From Plotosus lineatus (taxonomy: Eukaryota > Chordata > Actinopteri > Siluriformes > Plotosidae), in NCBI GenBank assembly GCA_024760905.1, contig CM045735.1, forward strand, positions 7,564,161-7,628,160: DNA of 64,000 bases, given 5' to 3'. A program made the translations under genes and the position numbers. The notes below the pieces were generated by a model. The model was not told where the DNA came from, made no database searches, and saw only the letters and a list, made by a program, of their open reading frames with translations. This document shows, piece after piece, positions 21,798-34,049 of this stretch; position 1 is the stretch's first letter, and each line of letters opens with the position of its first letter.

Positions 21798-22273
21798 CAG
21801 GGGATCCCTCGCTACTTGCGCTTCAATTCATGTGGCTTCAGTGCATCGCAGATTTTTTTTTTTTTTGATATTCATCAAATTTAAAAATAAGGAAACTAAG
21901 GAAGAATAGGAGGGAAAGTTAAGGAAAATGCTGCAAAAACAAAGACAATTATGCAAAAAAAAAAAAAAAAAAAAAAACAAACAAACAAAAACAAAAAAAC
22001 AACCCAAAACCCCCATCAAAACTACTTACATTTTTATGTGAGGTGCGCATCTGTGTGCATTTGTATTTATGTTTTATTTACATCTTATGCATTGTTTTTG
22101 AATGTTTAATTGGTATTATAAGCATTTATATCGTTAAATATGTATTTATTGATATTATATACACACACATACATGTATACGTCAGTCAGAGGGGTTGAGC
22201 CTACTTTGCGGAATTCGGTGGTCACGGGGGATGATCTCGGTCCCAATTAACCACGGAAAGTGAGGGAACCCTG
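21798..22273. mobile_element. Pogo-like MITE, copy B
   Basis: Ends CAGGGGATCCCTCGCTACTT and AAAGTGAGGGAACCCTG, flanked by TA on both sides. The interior matches copy A. Confidence 0.88.
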
Positions 22274-22865
22274 TATTTCTTAGTTTAAAAAATACTGAGA
22301 TGCGATGGATGACACTGATGTGCTTGTTCAGCTATATTTCAGAATTGGGTTTAAAGATAAAATTCGTTAATGAGCTTCGTTACTTTCACACGGGTAAAAA
22401 ACAAACGGGTGAAGGGGCGTACACAGGAGTTTGCAGCCAGTTTATTTGTGCATAATAGAGTGAATTCACCAACATCAGAGGATTGGAGAGGGATGCACTG
22501 GAGCTGCTGGGTTCCTCGCTATATTTCCATGTACATTGACTTAATGCCAGGAGCATTAAGACCTACTGACGCTGCCTCCAGGCAGCCCCGGGGCTGTTGT
22601 AACATTCATATCTCTCCTTCCATTTCCACAAAAGAAGTTCTAGAAGTGCGAATGAACAGCACAATAGTGGACTGAAAAAGAATTGGTTAGAATTAACGAG
22701 CGCACCGTACAGACAGAACTACCAAAGCATTTTGCTTACATATTAACATGTAAAAGATAAAGGAATGTCCATCCCAGGACCACAGTAAACATGCCTCGAA
22801 ATATTTGAGATGTGCTTAACATCTCTGTGTTAATGGACTCACTCTATCACTCATTTGCCAAAATG
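22274..22865. other. Spacer without recognisable gene
   Basis: A 101-codon plus frame (22,370-22,675) has no recognisable domain and no splice support. Confidence 0.4.
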
Positions 22866-22869
22866 TTTA

Positions 22870-23175
22870 ATCCTACTATTAGGGTAGCTGGGAGGCTGGG
22901 CCAAGCCAGCGTAGACTCTAAACAACTCACCAGAACATTGTAGGGCCAACACGCGCTCAGCCATTCTCACTCACACTCACATTTAGGGTAATTTGGATCA
23001 GCAATTTATCCTAATGTGCATGTCTTTGGATAGTGTGAGGAAACCGGTGAAACTGAAGGAAGCCCATACAGTATAATGATTGGTGGAACATGCAAACTCC
23101 ACGAAGAAATGTCCAAACCCAGGATTCAAACCCAACACCTTCTTGCTGTGAGGCAGACAGTCTAACCACTACACA
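22870..23175 (-). mobile_element. SINE family A copy
   Basis: Tail at the low end (GGGTAGCTGGGAGGCTGGG), body TGTGCATGTCTTTGG, head remnant TCTAACCACTACAC. Confidence 0.8.
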
Positions 23176-23467
23176 AAGATAATTACTTAACAAAGGCAAA
23201 AATATCAGGTTGATGCACATTGTCATCCATAGCCGTTACAGTCCAGTGGGATCTGATTGGCCAAGCTCTGATGAGAGGGAATGATGGCATACGCTCACCT
23301 TCCTTTCACCTAAAGTAATCATCAGCTAATCATGGTCTTCTGTGAGCTCATGCATATATCGGGGCAGATAGCACTTTCCATCTGAAAGTGTTAGGCTTCG
23401 CCTAAATACGCACGAACAAGCAAATTTTCCCGCGTGGATTTTTAAAATTAATTAAGTTAGTCATGGC

Positions 23468-23647
23468 GGCATGCTGGCGTAGTGGTTAGCACATCCGCCT
23501 GAGGGTAAGAAGGTCGTGAGTTCAGCAGTGGCGTTTCTTTGTGAAGTTTCCATGTTCTATTCATGGTTGAGCAGGTTTCCTCCGGGTACTCGAGTTACCT
23601 CCTACAGTCTAAAGACATGCACATTAGCACCAGCTGGTCCAAATTAG

Positions 23648-23682
<35 letters not shown>

Positions 23683-23790
23683 CTGTTCAGGGTGTTCCCC
23701 GGCATCATCCTGGATAGCCGAGATAGGTTCCAACACTACCCGAGTAGGATTAAGCACTCTGGCTCATGAGTGTGTGAGTGAGTGTTGATG
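23468..23790 (+). mobile_element. SINE family A copy with (GT)n
   Basis: Head GCATGCTGGCGTAGTGGTTA, body TACAGTCTAAAGACATGC, internal (GT)n at 23,650-23,680, and tail GAGCTGTTCAGGGTGTTCC. Confidence 0.82.
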
Positions 23791-23934
23791 TGGACAGGTT
23801 AAGGCAGCCATGTCTTGGAAAAACACGAAAGGAATCCCATTCATTCAATTTAACAATTGAATCACCAGATTATTTTTTTTTTTTGCATTTCATGACCAAC
23901 TGCCATTATTTATAGCTTTTGATTTTTAAATAAT

Positions 23935-24245
23935 GTATTAATCCCATAAGGGATATTATTTCCTCTGCATTTAACCCATCCAAAGTGAGCGCACTCGGAC
24001 ACGCATACACAGTGAACACACGCACACAGAACAGTGGGCTGCCTTACACACATTGGGGGCACTCAGAGAGCAGTTGGGGGGGTTAGGTGCCTACTCAAGG
24101 ACACTACAGACATTTATTTGGAGGACGGGAGAGTGCTGCTCACTCAGTCACTCACCGCCACGCAGTTTTCCCACTGGTTTGTAAATCGAACCAACAGCCT
24201 TGCGGTCCCAAAGCCGCTTTTCTAACCATTAGGCTACAGCTGACA
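23935..24245 (-). mobile_element. SINE family E copy
   Basis: The minus strand begins with a tRNA-like head (TAGCCTAATGGTTAGA; GTTGGTTCGATT) near 24,238 and ends at ATCCCATAAGGGATATTATT. Relatives lie at 34,240 and 54,090. Confidence 0.82.
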
Positions 24246-24308
24246 CACATTTACATTTATGGTACTGTATTTGGCAGACACCCTTAACCAAAACAACTTA
24301 TATTTATA

Positions 24309-25229
24309 CAGTGGTACCTCACCTTACGAAATTAATCCGTTCCAGGGCCTTTTTCGTAACCTGCATTTTTCGTTAGTTGAACTGCATTTTACATGTAAAA
24401 CATATGATTGGTTCCAAGGCTCCCCTAAGACTACCCCATAAACCCTTTAAAAATGATAAAAGTACTCCAATTTTTTTATGAAATATGTGTTAAAAGTAAA
24501 AGAAAATCATTTACCTTTTTTTAAATCTCTCGAACCACCCATGCGATGCTTTAAAGTCCGGGGGTTGCTGGTCTGAAGAACCCTCACCCTCACCCCCAAC
24601 CTCCTCCACGAGGTCCTTAAATATGGCGGTTGCTTTTTCCGAAATAATCGCCCCCGTCACTGTGTCTCCGCTTTTAATGCCTCCTTCTGCTTCAATATCG
24701 TCGGGATTGTAGAGGGGTTTCGGCCCATACTCCTTTGCGATTTCATTCAACCGAATCCCACTTTCGTATTTTTTTATCATCTCCTGTTTTACTTTTATTG
24801 ATAACGGAGCCCACTTCTTCTTTTCAGTCTCATCGGGAATCACTTTCTTGGGGCTCATGATTAATAACGAAAAATAACGCTGCAGTAAGCACACTCAAAA
24901 AACTCACGAACCAATAGTACAACTCTCCTTCACGCATGTCAAACAATGGGTCGAAGGCGCACGAAAAGCATTATGGGTACACTACTGTATTATGGAGATT
25001 CAGCTCCCTCCTAGCCAAAGGGAGGCCAGCGGGGCAGGGTGTTTGGAGACAACCAATGGGAAAGCAACTCGCGTATTGTTTGAATGTTTGAATGGCGCAT
25101 TTGAATTTTTGAGATGGTGCTTTTGTAACGTGAACTTGTTTTGTATCCAGAGACAAAAATTTTAGGAAAATGCGTTTCGTAACCTGAATTTTTCATTTGG
25201 TGAGACTTTCGTAAAGTGAGGTACCACTG
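24309..25229 (-). mobile_element. Tigger/pogo-type DNA transposon, copy 2
   Basis: Near-perfect inverted ends CAGTGGTACCTCACC and GTGAGGTACCACTG, flanked by TA on both sides (24,307-24,308 and 25,230-25,231). At 921 bp it is too short for a full transposase and is an internally deleted derivative. It contains the transposase remnant at 24,511-24,894. Confidence 0.92.
24511..24858 (-). pseudogene. Tigger transposase N-terminal remnant
   Basis: The frame starts MSPKKVIPDETEKKKWAPLS and continues with a psq-type helix-turn-helix (KQEMIKKYESGIRLNEIAKEYG), as in pogo/Tigger DNA-binding domains. After EYG the reading shifts: the family sequence (TILKQKEAL) is found in another frame near 24,690. 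A large piece is then absent, and the frame returns with AIISEKATAIFKDLVEE and FKASHGWFERFKKR, the start of the CENP-B-type second DNA-binding domain. No DDE catalytic domain is present. The frame drops to stop near 24,511. Confidence 0.88.
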
Positions 25230-25335
25230 TACAGCTGAGCAATTGAAGGTTAAGGACCTTGCTTAAGGGCCCAACAATGGCAGCTTAGTGCTGCATCCCC
25301 CGACCTTCAGATCACTGACCCAGACACTTCAGCGG
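25230..25335 (-). mobile_element. SINE family D fragment
   Basis: Reverse orientation linker CTTGCTTAAGGGCCCAACAATGG and tRNA-like head remnant, directly beside the Tigger end. Confidence 0.65.
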
Positions 25336-25494
25336 TGAGCAACCCTGCCCAATAAATTAAATAAACACGGATTTGAACCTGAGCATTTCAGTGTGCAGTA
25401 GTCAGACTCCACCGCTACAGTAAATTTTACACAAATAAAGCCAAATAATGATAATTATGAAAATAAATAATGACATCATATTTTCTAGATCCAT

Positions 25495-25820
25495 CTCTCC
25501 ATCTATTATCTATCCCACTTATCTGTCAGGGGTATCTGGATCCGGTCCCAGCTGACCTTGGGTTAGAAGTGTGGTGCACCCTGAAGACATTGTTAATCTA
25601 TTGCCGAGCACAGAGACGACCGTAGGTTCACACTCACATTTACACCTACGGACAGCCGGTCAAACCAAACATGCATGTCTTTGAACTGTGGGAGGAAACC
25701 CGAGCACCTAGATGAAACCAACCTAAACGCAATTCAGAAAGCCCTTGTCAGCCATGAGGTGCAAACCCAGAACGCTTGTTGCTGTGAGATGGTAGTATAA
25801 ACCATTGCACCTCTACGATA
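25495..25820 (-). mobile_element. SINE family A copy, divergent
   Basis: Tail CCAGCTGACCTTGGG, body CATGCATGTCTTTGAACTGTGGG, head remnant TATAAACCATTGCACC. Confidence 0.75.
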
Positions 25821-25824
25821 CCCT

Positions 25825-26917
25825 CTATTCCGGATCCTTTATTTTAATATAGATACTATATATTGGCAAAGCCGATGTGCGAGTGTAGCCAGCATGATTT
25901 GGATCAACATCCAGATTCTATAAATGTTGTTTGACTCAGTAAACCACTCGACTCATCTATCGCCAATCGGTCAACACTCTCATTGCGTATGTGATGTGTT
26001 GTAGAACTTATTCAGGTTGTATTTCAACCCTCACTGATAGCAATACTACTAAATCTAGTATCGCGATCCAAATAAACAAGCAATAAATTGTGTATCTTCC
26101 AGTTCCAGGGGGATGGAGAATAAATCTGAGGCTTGTTCAGGGCATTAAACGCTTGGCTGATTCTGGGAGGAGCGGCACACGACCCTCTGAACAGCAATGA
26201 TTAATACCATGCGGATGAATTGACAACGACGAAGTTCAAGAGGCGGAAGTATGTGGGAAGTGGAGTCCGACAAGAAGGAACGGTGCTTCGCTCTGCTGCA
26301 CACAGCTGCGACACGTCAAGGGGATTCAGCTCCGAGGAAGGAGTCAGAGGAGAACGGGAGGGGAACATGGAGGAGGAGACTTTGTCCACAGTTGTGAAAT
26401 GTGGGAGATTTTCTTTCTGAAACAAGGCACACAAGGCGTTGGTTGATTTACTCAAAGGTTTGATGGAATTGACTCCGAACACTCAGGATGTTCAGGTCAA
26501 GTGTTTAAGTGTCAGAACATTATAAGCTCAGTTGTTTTGTTGTTGTTGGGGGTTTTTTTTCCCCCCTTCGGTTTAACATGATTACATTCAGCTTAGCAAG
26601 ACTCTGAACCATAATGTAAGTCGACTGAAGAGTGTTAAATGGTCAAGTGAAGACAGTGCGTAGAGGTGTCCAAGTGTGTCTGACTAATGTATTAGTGAGT
26701 AATAAGAATCTCTCCAACTGCTCAACCTCAGCACAGTATCAAAGCTACACAGTGTCCTCTAGGGGACACATGTGACACCTACACACTGTTTTGCAGCAGC
26801 AAAGAACTGGAAGACGTGATTGCTGTTACATCAGTAGACTAGAATAATTTTTTAAAAATGTAAATAAATAGGGTTAAGTTGTACCAACTTAGATTAAAAC
26901 ACATATTTCAGCATCCA
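25825..26917. other. Spacer without recognisable gene
   Basis: The block 26,110-26,430 is GC-richer than its surroundings with several CpG sites and a 66-codon plus frame (26,220-26,420). No family or splice support was found, so it is left unassigned. Confidence 0.35.
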
Positions 26918-26918
26918 T

Positions 26919-26987
<69 letters not shown>
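26919..26987. repeat. (AC)n microsatellite
   Basis: About 34 uninterrupted AC units. Confidence 0.97.
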
Positions 26988-26988
<1 letters not shown>

Positions 26989-27029
26989 ATGGGCTCGGTG
27001 CATCATAATAAACAAGTTATACTGTCCCA

Positions 27030-27375
27030 AAAGGAGTAACGAGGATGGATATGCTCAGGAATGAGTACATCAGAGGGACAGCACATGTAAGAGGTTTTGG
27101 AGACAAAGTCAGAGAGGCTACATTGAGATGGTTTGGACATGTACAGAGGAGTGATAGTGAGTATATTGGTAGTAGGATGCTGAGGTTGGAACTACCAGGC
27201 AGAAGGCCTAGAGGAAGACCAACGAGAAGATTTATGGATGTGGTGAAGGAGGACATGAAGGTAGTTGGTGTAAGAGAAGAAGATGTAGAGGACAGGGTGA
27301 GATGGAGGAAGATGATTTGCTTTGGCGACCGTGAAGGGAACAGCCAAAAGGAAAAGAAGAAAGAAGAAGACAGTC
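27030..27375 (+). mobile_element. RTE-like LINE 3' end fragment
   Basis: Open through the C-terminal domain (RWFGHVQRSDSEYIG, RPRGRPTRRFMDVVKEDM, EDRVRWRKMI) and ends in the GAAAAGAAGAAAGAAG tail. It is a 5'-truncated copy of the family at position 1, less decayed than that one. Confidence 0.9.
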
Positions 27376-27695
27376 CCAAAAAGAAATGTAGAATCTGTGT
27401 TTCGAACTGAAGTCACCTGGTGGCCCACTGATGAACTGAAAGAGTGTCAATAATGACCTATCATGTCTTGTTGTGAGCATCTTCCAAAAAAAAAAAAAAA
27501 ATTCAGAACCTTCCTAGTGGTTGGGGTGGTGGTTGGAAAATACTTTTGCAATCACTTGCAAAAATAATTGGGTGTTTTGTAATATAAGCAAAATGATATG
27601 ACTGCCTTGTGATTTAATCCCTCAGTGCTGGGGTTTTATAACAAAATGACCAGTGCCATCTACTGGTCATTATAATCCTGAACCCTGCCATGTCC
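27376..27695. other. Spacer
   Basis: Poly-A tract at 27,486-27,500. No feature was found. Confidence 0.45.
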
Positions 27696-27699
27696 ATGC

Positions 27700-28010
27700 T
27701 GACTTAGAGACAATCGCTTGGTCGTTTGGTCATTCAGTCATTCATTCATTGGTCAAACCACTTAATCCTACTATGGTGGGCTGCTGGAACCTATCTCAGC
27801 CGACTCGGGGTGAAGGCAAAGCACACCCTAAATAGGTCAGCAGTCCATCACAGATCAGCAGACACACACACACACACACACACACACACAACTATTCACA
27901 GTCACAACTAGGGGTAAGTTGGAAGAGCCAGTTGACCCAATGTCCATGTCCTTGTACTGTGGGAGGAAACCGGAGGACCCAAAGGAAAACCCATGCACGC
28001 ACAGGTACTA
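27700..28010 (-). mobile_element. SINE family A copy with (AC)n
   Basis: Tail CCTATCTCAGCCGACTCGGG at the low end, (AC)n at 27,863-27,891, body TTGTACTGTGGGAGGAAACC. Confidence 0.78.
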
Positions 28011-28068
28011 CATACAAACATGTTTGGCAGTGTAATCACATTGTTAAAGTCATTTAATCAGAGGTGTG

Positions 28069-28190
28069 CTACAACCACCACCACCACCCCCCATGCACCC
28101 CCCCACCCCCCCCCACCCACCAACCCCCTTTCAGGGCCCCACCCACCCCCTTCCAGGGCCCCACCCGTTAATTAGACACCCCCCCCCCAT
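28069..28190. repeat. C-rich low-complexity tract
   Basis: Runs of C mixed with CCA, including a roughly 25-bp doublet (CCCCTTTCAGGGCCCCACCC and CCCCTTCCAGGGCCCCACCC). Confidence 0.85.
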
Positions 28191-28419
28191 TTTTAAATAT
28201 GCCCTCCTATGGTTTCCTCCCATGGTCCAAAAGCATATAAAAGCAATAGGATTAAATGTAATCAGTGTTTGCTTTAAAACCATAACGAAGGTAAGATAAG
28301 GTCTCAAAAGCAAGTCGAATTAATTATAAATCTGGATTGAAGTTTGGTGAAGCTGGATTATTACATAAACTTTGATTTAATCAGGGCTAACACAGAATAT
28401 TTGCTGGTGTCAAAGTTTT

Positions 28420-28525
28420 TCAAACAGTCAATTAATTGCCAAACTGCTTCATACTAAAAGGGTCACGAGGAGGCTGGAGCCTATCACAGCCAACACCTTG
28501 AACGCTTGCCAGACAATTTAGGGGC

Positions 28526-28563
<38 letters not shown>

Positions 28564-28760
28564 AAGAGTAAATTTGAAACAGCAAGTGCTAATGCATGTG
28601 TTTGGACTGTGGGAAGAAACCAGGGTACCCAGAGGAAACCCATGGAAGCTCAAAAAGAAAATGCAAACCCCAGATAGAACCGCCCTCACCCTCACTGCAT
28701 CTGGAAATGGAACTTAGGACCTTCTTGCAGTGAGATGGAATAATTTGGGCACAGGGAGAA
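28420..28760 (-). mobile_element. SINE family A copy with (AC)n
   Basis: Tail AGGCTGGAGCCTATCACAGC, (AC)n at 28,529-28,561, body TGTGTTTGGACTGTGGGAAG, and head remnant with CTTGCAGTGAGATGG. Confidence 0.78.
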
Positions 28761-28799
28761 TGGACGTTCAAGGGCAAAACCCACGTAAGTATCTAAGGG

Positions 28800-29090
28800 C
28801 ATTTATTTTATCCATCCGTCCATCCATTATCCGTAAATGCCATTGCTGGGGAAACTGAAGCCAGTCCCAGTTGACTTTACGAAAGAGACACCCTGAAAAA
28901 GTCCCAAGGCTAGCACAAGAGTTGAACAGCCATTCATGTTAACATTCAGACCTATCAACAAGAATACTCCGAGAAAAAACCCACACGAGCCCGGGAGAGT
29001 AGGCCAAGGCCCGGTGCCAGTCGGTTTTAAGGTTCAAACACATAGGCTTCTTGCTGTAAGATGATTGCTCTACCCACGGGACAATCATTT
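28800..29090 (-). mobile_element. SINE family A-like copy, degraded
   Basis: Low-end tail with CCAGTCCCAGTTGAC and high-end head remnant CTTCTTGCTGTAAGATG. The middle is mostly lost. Confidence 0.55.
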
Positions 29091-29459
29091 CGCTTTGAAT
29101 TTATTAGATATTTAGGTGATACTGTATACAGATGAGCGACCATACAATATATACTGTATATAGTACCCATAGCAGTTCTTCAAGAGGAGAAGCTCCATGG
29201 CTGCTGTACAAGAAACCGATACTACATGCAATTAGTTGCTATACAGTATGTTGTACCCTGGGGGGACACTAATCTTGTCATTTTCCATTTTGAAACCCAC
29301 ACATGCCCCATGGGTATGAAACATGAGTTTGAGCTCCAATTCCAGAAAGACAAATAATATGTGTACTGCTCTGCAGTGCTTTCACAGGCTCTACTGACTT
29401 CAGGCACAAAAGATTAAGGATTGTATGCATGGCTTACTGTAACTTTGGGTTTTATATAT

Positions 29460-29466
<7 letters not shown>
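29091..29466. other. Spacer
   Basis: No gene or repeat recognised. Confidence 0.45.
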
Positions 29467-29507
<41 letters not shown>

Positions 29508-29511
29508 GTAC

Positions 29512-29543
<32 letters not shown>
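29467..29543. repeat. (AC)n followed by (GT)n
   Basis: About 20 AC units, a short AT-rich joint, then about 12 GT units. The two tracts are complementary and could fold back on each other. Confidence 0.95.
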
Positions 29544-30029
29544 CCATAAAAGCAAGCACACAGTGTGACAGTGAAAAATATCTGGGGTTTCGATGTATGG
29601 AAAAACATAAAGAGATTGAAAAGAACAAATCATTTTAGTGTTCTGGTGCTTGTATGGGGTTGGTGATCGTGCCCTGTGTATCTTATACACTGAGTCCATC
29701 TGGTGGACTGTTAGGGAACAGGGATGGGCAACATTTATGATGTCTATATTTAAAAATACCAAATAGAATTCTAATACGTATTCGATGTTGATGATGAAAA
29801 ATAAGCATATCGCATTTACTCGTAGTTGCATTTACTTTCAGAGTTTCTCTTGGAAATAAAAATGATATCAGACAGGATTTTGTTCTGAAACCATCTGTTT
29901 ACTCCAATATGCAAGTGGCACTGACCTGTGCAACAGGTACAGTATAATAATCTGGAGAATGTAAACATGGCACAGACACCATCTAGTGGCGAGAATGCAG
30001 AACTATCAGCATTCAACATGGCAACCAAC

Positions 30030-30235
30030 AACACAGACAGAGAAGCAGTGGGGGCTAAGTGGTTCGGGCTTCGGGTTTCTGAGCAGAAGGTCAACAGTTC
30101 AAGTCCCACCACCACCACTTTTCCACTATTGGACCCTTAAGCAAGGCCCTTAACCCTCAACTGCTTGGTTGTATGAATGATATAGAAATGTAAGATCTGG
30201 ATAAAGGTCTGGCAAATGCCAGAAATGTAAATATA
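30030..30235 (+). mobile_element. SINE family D copy
   Basis: Head GGGGCTAAGTGGTTCGGGC with B-box region GTTCAAGTCCC, linker AAGCAAGGCCCTTAACCC, and a decayed tail. Confidence 0.8.
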
Positions 30236-30354
30236 CATGAATCTGTAAAAAAGAAAACGGTTTGTTTTATGAAATTAAACATTTGTTTATGATTCATATT
30301 GTGAAATTTGACTGCAAAAGCGATACGATGGAAATGTGAATCAAAGATGTATTT

Positions 30355-30600
30355 AATTCATTCATTTTCTAAGGCGCTTAATCTTAATTAGGGTCGCAGG
30401 GATGCTGACACCAATATCAGCCATCTCTGGGTGAAACAATGGTTTTTGGACTGTGGGAGGAAACTGGAGTACCCAGAGGAAATCCACAGAAGCACAGGGA
30501 TGAAATGCAGACTCCCACACAGAAACACCCGAGCCTGGGAATCAAACTCAGACCATCTTGCTGTGAGGTGGATGTGCTAACCACATGACATTTAATTTCT
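30355..30600 (-). mobile_element. SINE family A copy
   Basis: Tail AATTAGGGTCGCAGGGATG, body TGGTTTTTGGACTGTGGGAG, head remnant CTTGCTGTGAGGTGGATG. Confidence 0.8.
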
Positions 30601-30604
30601 TCAA

Positions 30605-30905
30605 ACATTCATTCACTAAGCAATGTGATCCTAATTAGGGTCACAGGAAGGCTTGCCTGGCCTTTGCAGAGCCAACACACACACACACACACACAAAACC
30701 ATTCAAAAGCACATTCACACCTAGGGTTAGCAATTCGTAACAGCCAATAGCCAACTGTGCATGTTTTAAAACACTGGGGAGGAAACCGGAGTACCTGGAT
30801 GAGACCCATGCAAGCATGTGAAGGACATGCAAACTCCACACAGAAGCACCCACGCTCGGGAGTCGGATCCAGGCCTTCTTGCTGTGAGGCGGATATGCTG
30901 ATCAA
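30605..30905 (-). mobile_element. SINE family A copy
   Basis: Tandem neighbour of the previous copy in the same orientation, with its own tail (AATTAGGGTCACAGGAAGG), (AC)n at 30,676-30,695, body, and head remnant CTTGCTGTGAGGCGGATATG. Confidence 0.8.
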
Positions 30906-31085
30906 CACAGTGTGGCTTAGTGTCTAAGGCAAGGGGTTGCTTCTCCAAAGGTCAGTGGTTCAATCACCACCATCTGGCCCTTGAGCAAGGCCCTTAACCC
31001 TCAATTGCTGAGTTGTATTTTTAAAAAAAGGATAATTTTAGGTCGCTCTGGATAAAAGTGTTCGCCAAATGCTGTAAATGTTCCG
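30906..31085 (+). mobile_element. SINE family D copy
   Basis: Head AGTGTGGCTTAGTGTCTAAGG, linker TTGAGCAAGGCCCTTAACCC, tail CTCTGGATAAAAGTGTTCGCC. Confidence 0.82.
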
Positions 31086-31089
31086 CCCA

Positions 31090-32510
31090 CATCACATTTC
31101 ATGTTGATGTAAAAAATAAAAAAAATTAAAAAGTATTGTTCTTGAGGTTATACAGACTTGTACTCATACGTAAATTGTATTGACAAACACACAGAATCAG
31201 AACAAGACGTAAAACAGATGACTAAGAAAAACTAAGCCCAGGAGCCCTGGACGCTTTGGCATTGAGGAGAAAAACAAGAAGGAAAACACACACTGGCTTG
31301 TATTTAGAGAAATTAACAAGACATGGTTAATCTAATCGAAAAGTTCATCCAGGGTGTACTCTGCCCTCGCCCAGAGTCGGCTGAGATGGGTGCCAGCCTC
31401 CCCATCACCCTAATTATGATTAAGCAGGTCAAAAGTGAAAAATGAATGAATGAATGGAATATATTTCTATTATAATTTATGACAACATCAAACTCCCTTA
31501 ATGTGTTTTTATTTCCTCAGCTGTGCACTTGAAAAGCAACTGAGAAAAAAATAATTTAAACAAAAAATGAGAAATGTAAACTTCGGTGAATATCAATTGC
31601 TAAATTTAAAATAGACGTGTCTGTCTCAGTGCATGAGGGGAATCCCTGCACTAATCCCGGCAGAGACACTAAAATGTGCTGTAAGCCGAAACACACTTAA
31701 CACGATGAGCACAGAGGTCAGTCCCCACCCAAACCGCGGCCCCCTCCCCCGTCATGACCCAATGCAGGGACAGCTGGGTGATACCGATAGGCATACAGAG
31801 AGCTCCTTCTCTTATGGAAGCGCTCCAGACGTCGCACCATGTGTTCAGTGATCAGCTGTTCTTCTGAGGGTCCAAAGGTCAACCAGTGCGCACCACACCC
31901 TTCTCCACTATTGTCTCGGAGACATCACGAGGACCTAAAATTACAAGTATTCACTGCATAACACAGTGAAATTCTCAGCTGTGAACACATTCATATTCCA
32001 GTTGAGACTTCTTGGGTATTAATAGTATTGTATATAGATAAAGAAACCACACCCAGAGTTATATCTTACTAGTGATCGTTTCCCAACTGATATTAAATGT
32101 TAAAATCTCGACCTTAATTAAGTCATTAATGTTTATGTTCCTTATGTGAGAATTATGTAGATTGCTGTACACTTTGATATATAATATTAAAATGAAATGA
32201 ACCCAATTCTCCCACAGGAAAGAGGCGTCAATGAGCCAAGACAGACTTGGTGCATAAGGTCTGCTTCATTAGTTTTTGTACTGAAGCTAAGATGCTAACG
32301 CTGCTACATGCTAAGGGGAAGTTTATATAACCATCACATTAACATTTTAGAGACGACTGTTTTATCATCCGTATCATTTAATAATCTCAAATGGTTCATA
32401 TTTAAGCTTCGCAGGAAGAACATCCTGGGTTCAAGGTTTCATTTGTCACCTGACAGCAAGAAGATCTGGTGCTTTTCACATCAGCCAAGAGCCGTCTTAG
32501 ACGTCTTCAA
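31090..32510. other. Spacer; SINE tail fragment inside
   Basis: 31,335-31,450 is a family A/B tail in plus orientation (CATCCAGGGTGTACTCTGCC ending in AATGAATGAATG). The block 31,630-31,870 is GC-richer but has no recognisable gene. The rest is AT-rich. Confidence 0.45.
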
Positions 32511-32907
32511 ATTTGAGTTTTTTCATCAAACATATGTAAACTGATATTTTCCCCGTTCTCCAAGGTCTACATTAACTAAATATACCAGTTACTTTGATCT
32601 TGAACCTTGGCTATGCCTGCCCCAAGAGCCATGTAGTTTTATTGTTGACGTTTTTCAAAAATGCTGAAAATTTGGGGATATTATGTCTTTGTTTTCATTG
32701 TAGCTTCCCAGAGGTTGAGGCTATAGCATCAAAAGTGGTACCAAATACAAGTCAATAAAATTTTCTTGCATATGTTAGTAAACACATGAACACTTGTGTA
32801 AATTTTAAAGAATGAATACCTATTTTTTGTGCTTCGAAAGGATGATATACAATACATAACTTTGTCTCAAAAATGTTACTCTTAATAACAAAAATAAAAT
32901 AAAAATA

Positions 32908-32961
<54 letters not shown>

Positions 32962-33577
32962 AATAAATAAAAATTAGTTAAAATTCACACAGGCGTTCAT
33001 ATGTTTTGATGTGTTCACTACCACTGTCTGTCTTCCTTTCGGCTTTTTCCCTTTTACTCGGGAGTCGCCACAGCGAATCATCTGATTCGCACGTTTGATT
33101 TGGCAGAGGTTTTTACGTCGGATGCCCTTCCTGTCACAACCCTTTATAGCAAGGGACAGAAACACGCTGACGACTTTGCAGCTACTCTTTACAAAAGTCA
33201 GCAATGGTTCTTTTACATGCATCTCACCATAGACAGTGAGAGACATGGCCCGCCTTTGATAACCCAGTTAGCTGCACGGGGGGGGGGGGGGGGACATGTC
33301 TTCACTACCACATGCAATAAAATTTTATTGGCTTGCATTTGGTACCACTTTTGATGCTACAGCATCAACCTCTGGGAAGCTACAATGAAAACAAAGACAT
33401 AATATCCCCAATTTTTCAGCATTTTTGAAAAACGTCAACAATAAAACTACATGGCTCTTGGGGCAGGCATAGCCAAGGTCCAAGATCAACGTAACTGGTA
33501 TATTTAGTTAATGTAGACCTTGGAGAATGGGAAAAAAATATCAGTTTGCATATGTTTGATGAAAAAAGTCAAATTTA
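32511..33577. repeat. Large inverted repeat with nested insertions
   Basis: Left arm 32,511-32,765 and right arm 33,300-33,577 are inverted near-identical copies. For example, the left has GCATCAAAAGTGGTACCAAA and the right its complement, and both contain CATATGTTTGATGAAAAAA or its complement. The loop of about 535 bp holds (AT)n at 32,910-32,955 and a LINE-tail/SINE B composite. Confidence 0.85.
33005..33293 (-). mobile_element. SINE family B with LINE-type 3' tail, head truncated
   Basis: The low end is an RTE-type 3' end (TTTCGGCTTTTTCCC, GTCGCCACAGCGAATCATCTG). It continues into family B sequence (AAAGTCAGCAATGGTTCTTTT) and stops at a 16-G tract (33,278-33,293), so the tRNA-like head is missing. 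Confidence 0.8.
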
Positions 33578-33589
33578 GAGAGGTCTCGC

Positions 33590-33855
33590 CGTCCTGTTTG
33601 GAGGTGCATTTTCCCTGTGTGGGTTTTCTCAGGGTATTATGGTTTTCTTCCAGTCCAAACACAGACACATTCCACCCAAACTCTAAATTGCCCATTTAGG
33701 AGTGTGAATGGTTGGTTGTGTTAGCCCAGCATTAAATTGGTGACCTGTTCATCAAGGTGTACTCTGCCTGTATTAATGAGGTCAGCTGGGATTGATAGCA
33801 GCTTCCGACACCACCCTGATGGATGATTAGTATAGAGGATGGATGGATTTTTCTT
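33590..33855 (+). mobile_element. SINE family A copy
   Basis: Lacks a clear head. It has body GTTTTCTTCCAGTCCAAACA and tail TCATCAAGGTGTACTCTGCC to GGATGGATGG. Confidence 0.65.
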
Positions 33856-34049
33856 GCCATGTGAAACGTAGACATACGAGACTTAAAATAGCACTTGAGA
33901 TTTTACTCAAAATAGATCACAACTTAAAAATAAATCTTAAAACTGCTATTCAGTCGCAAAAACAGGACAAAGAACAGTAATTAACAATGTAGTGATATAC
34001 TGAACAAAAATATGGTTTCATGAAAACAAAGATTTAAAAAAAACATAAA

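Noticed and set aside
26110..26430. GC-richer block with a 66-codon frame, considered as a first exon
   Set aside because: No convincing donor, Kozak context or homologous family; cannot be supported.
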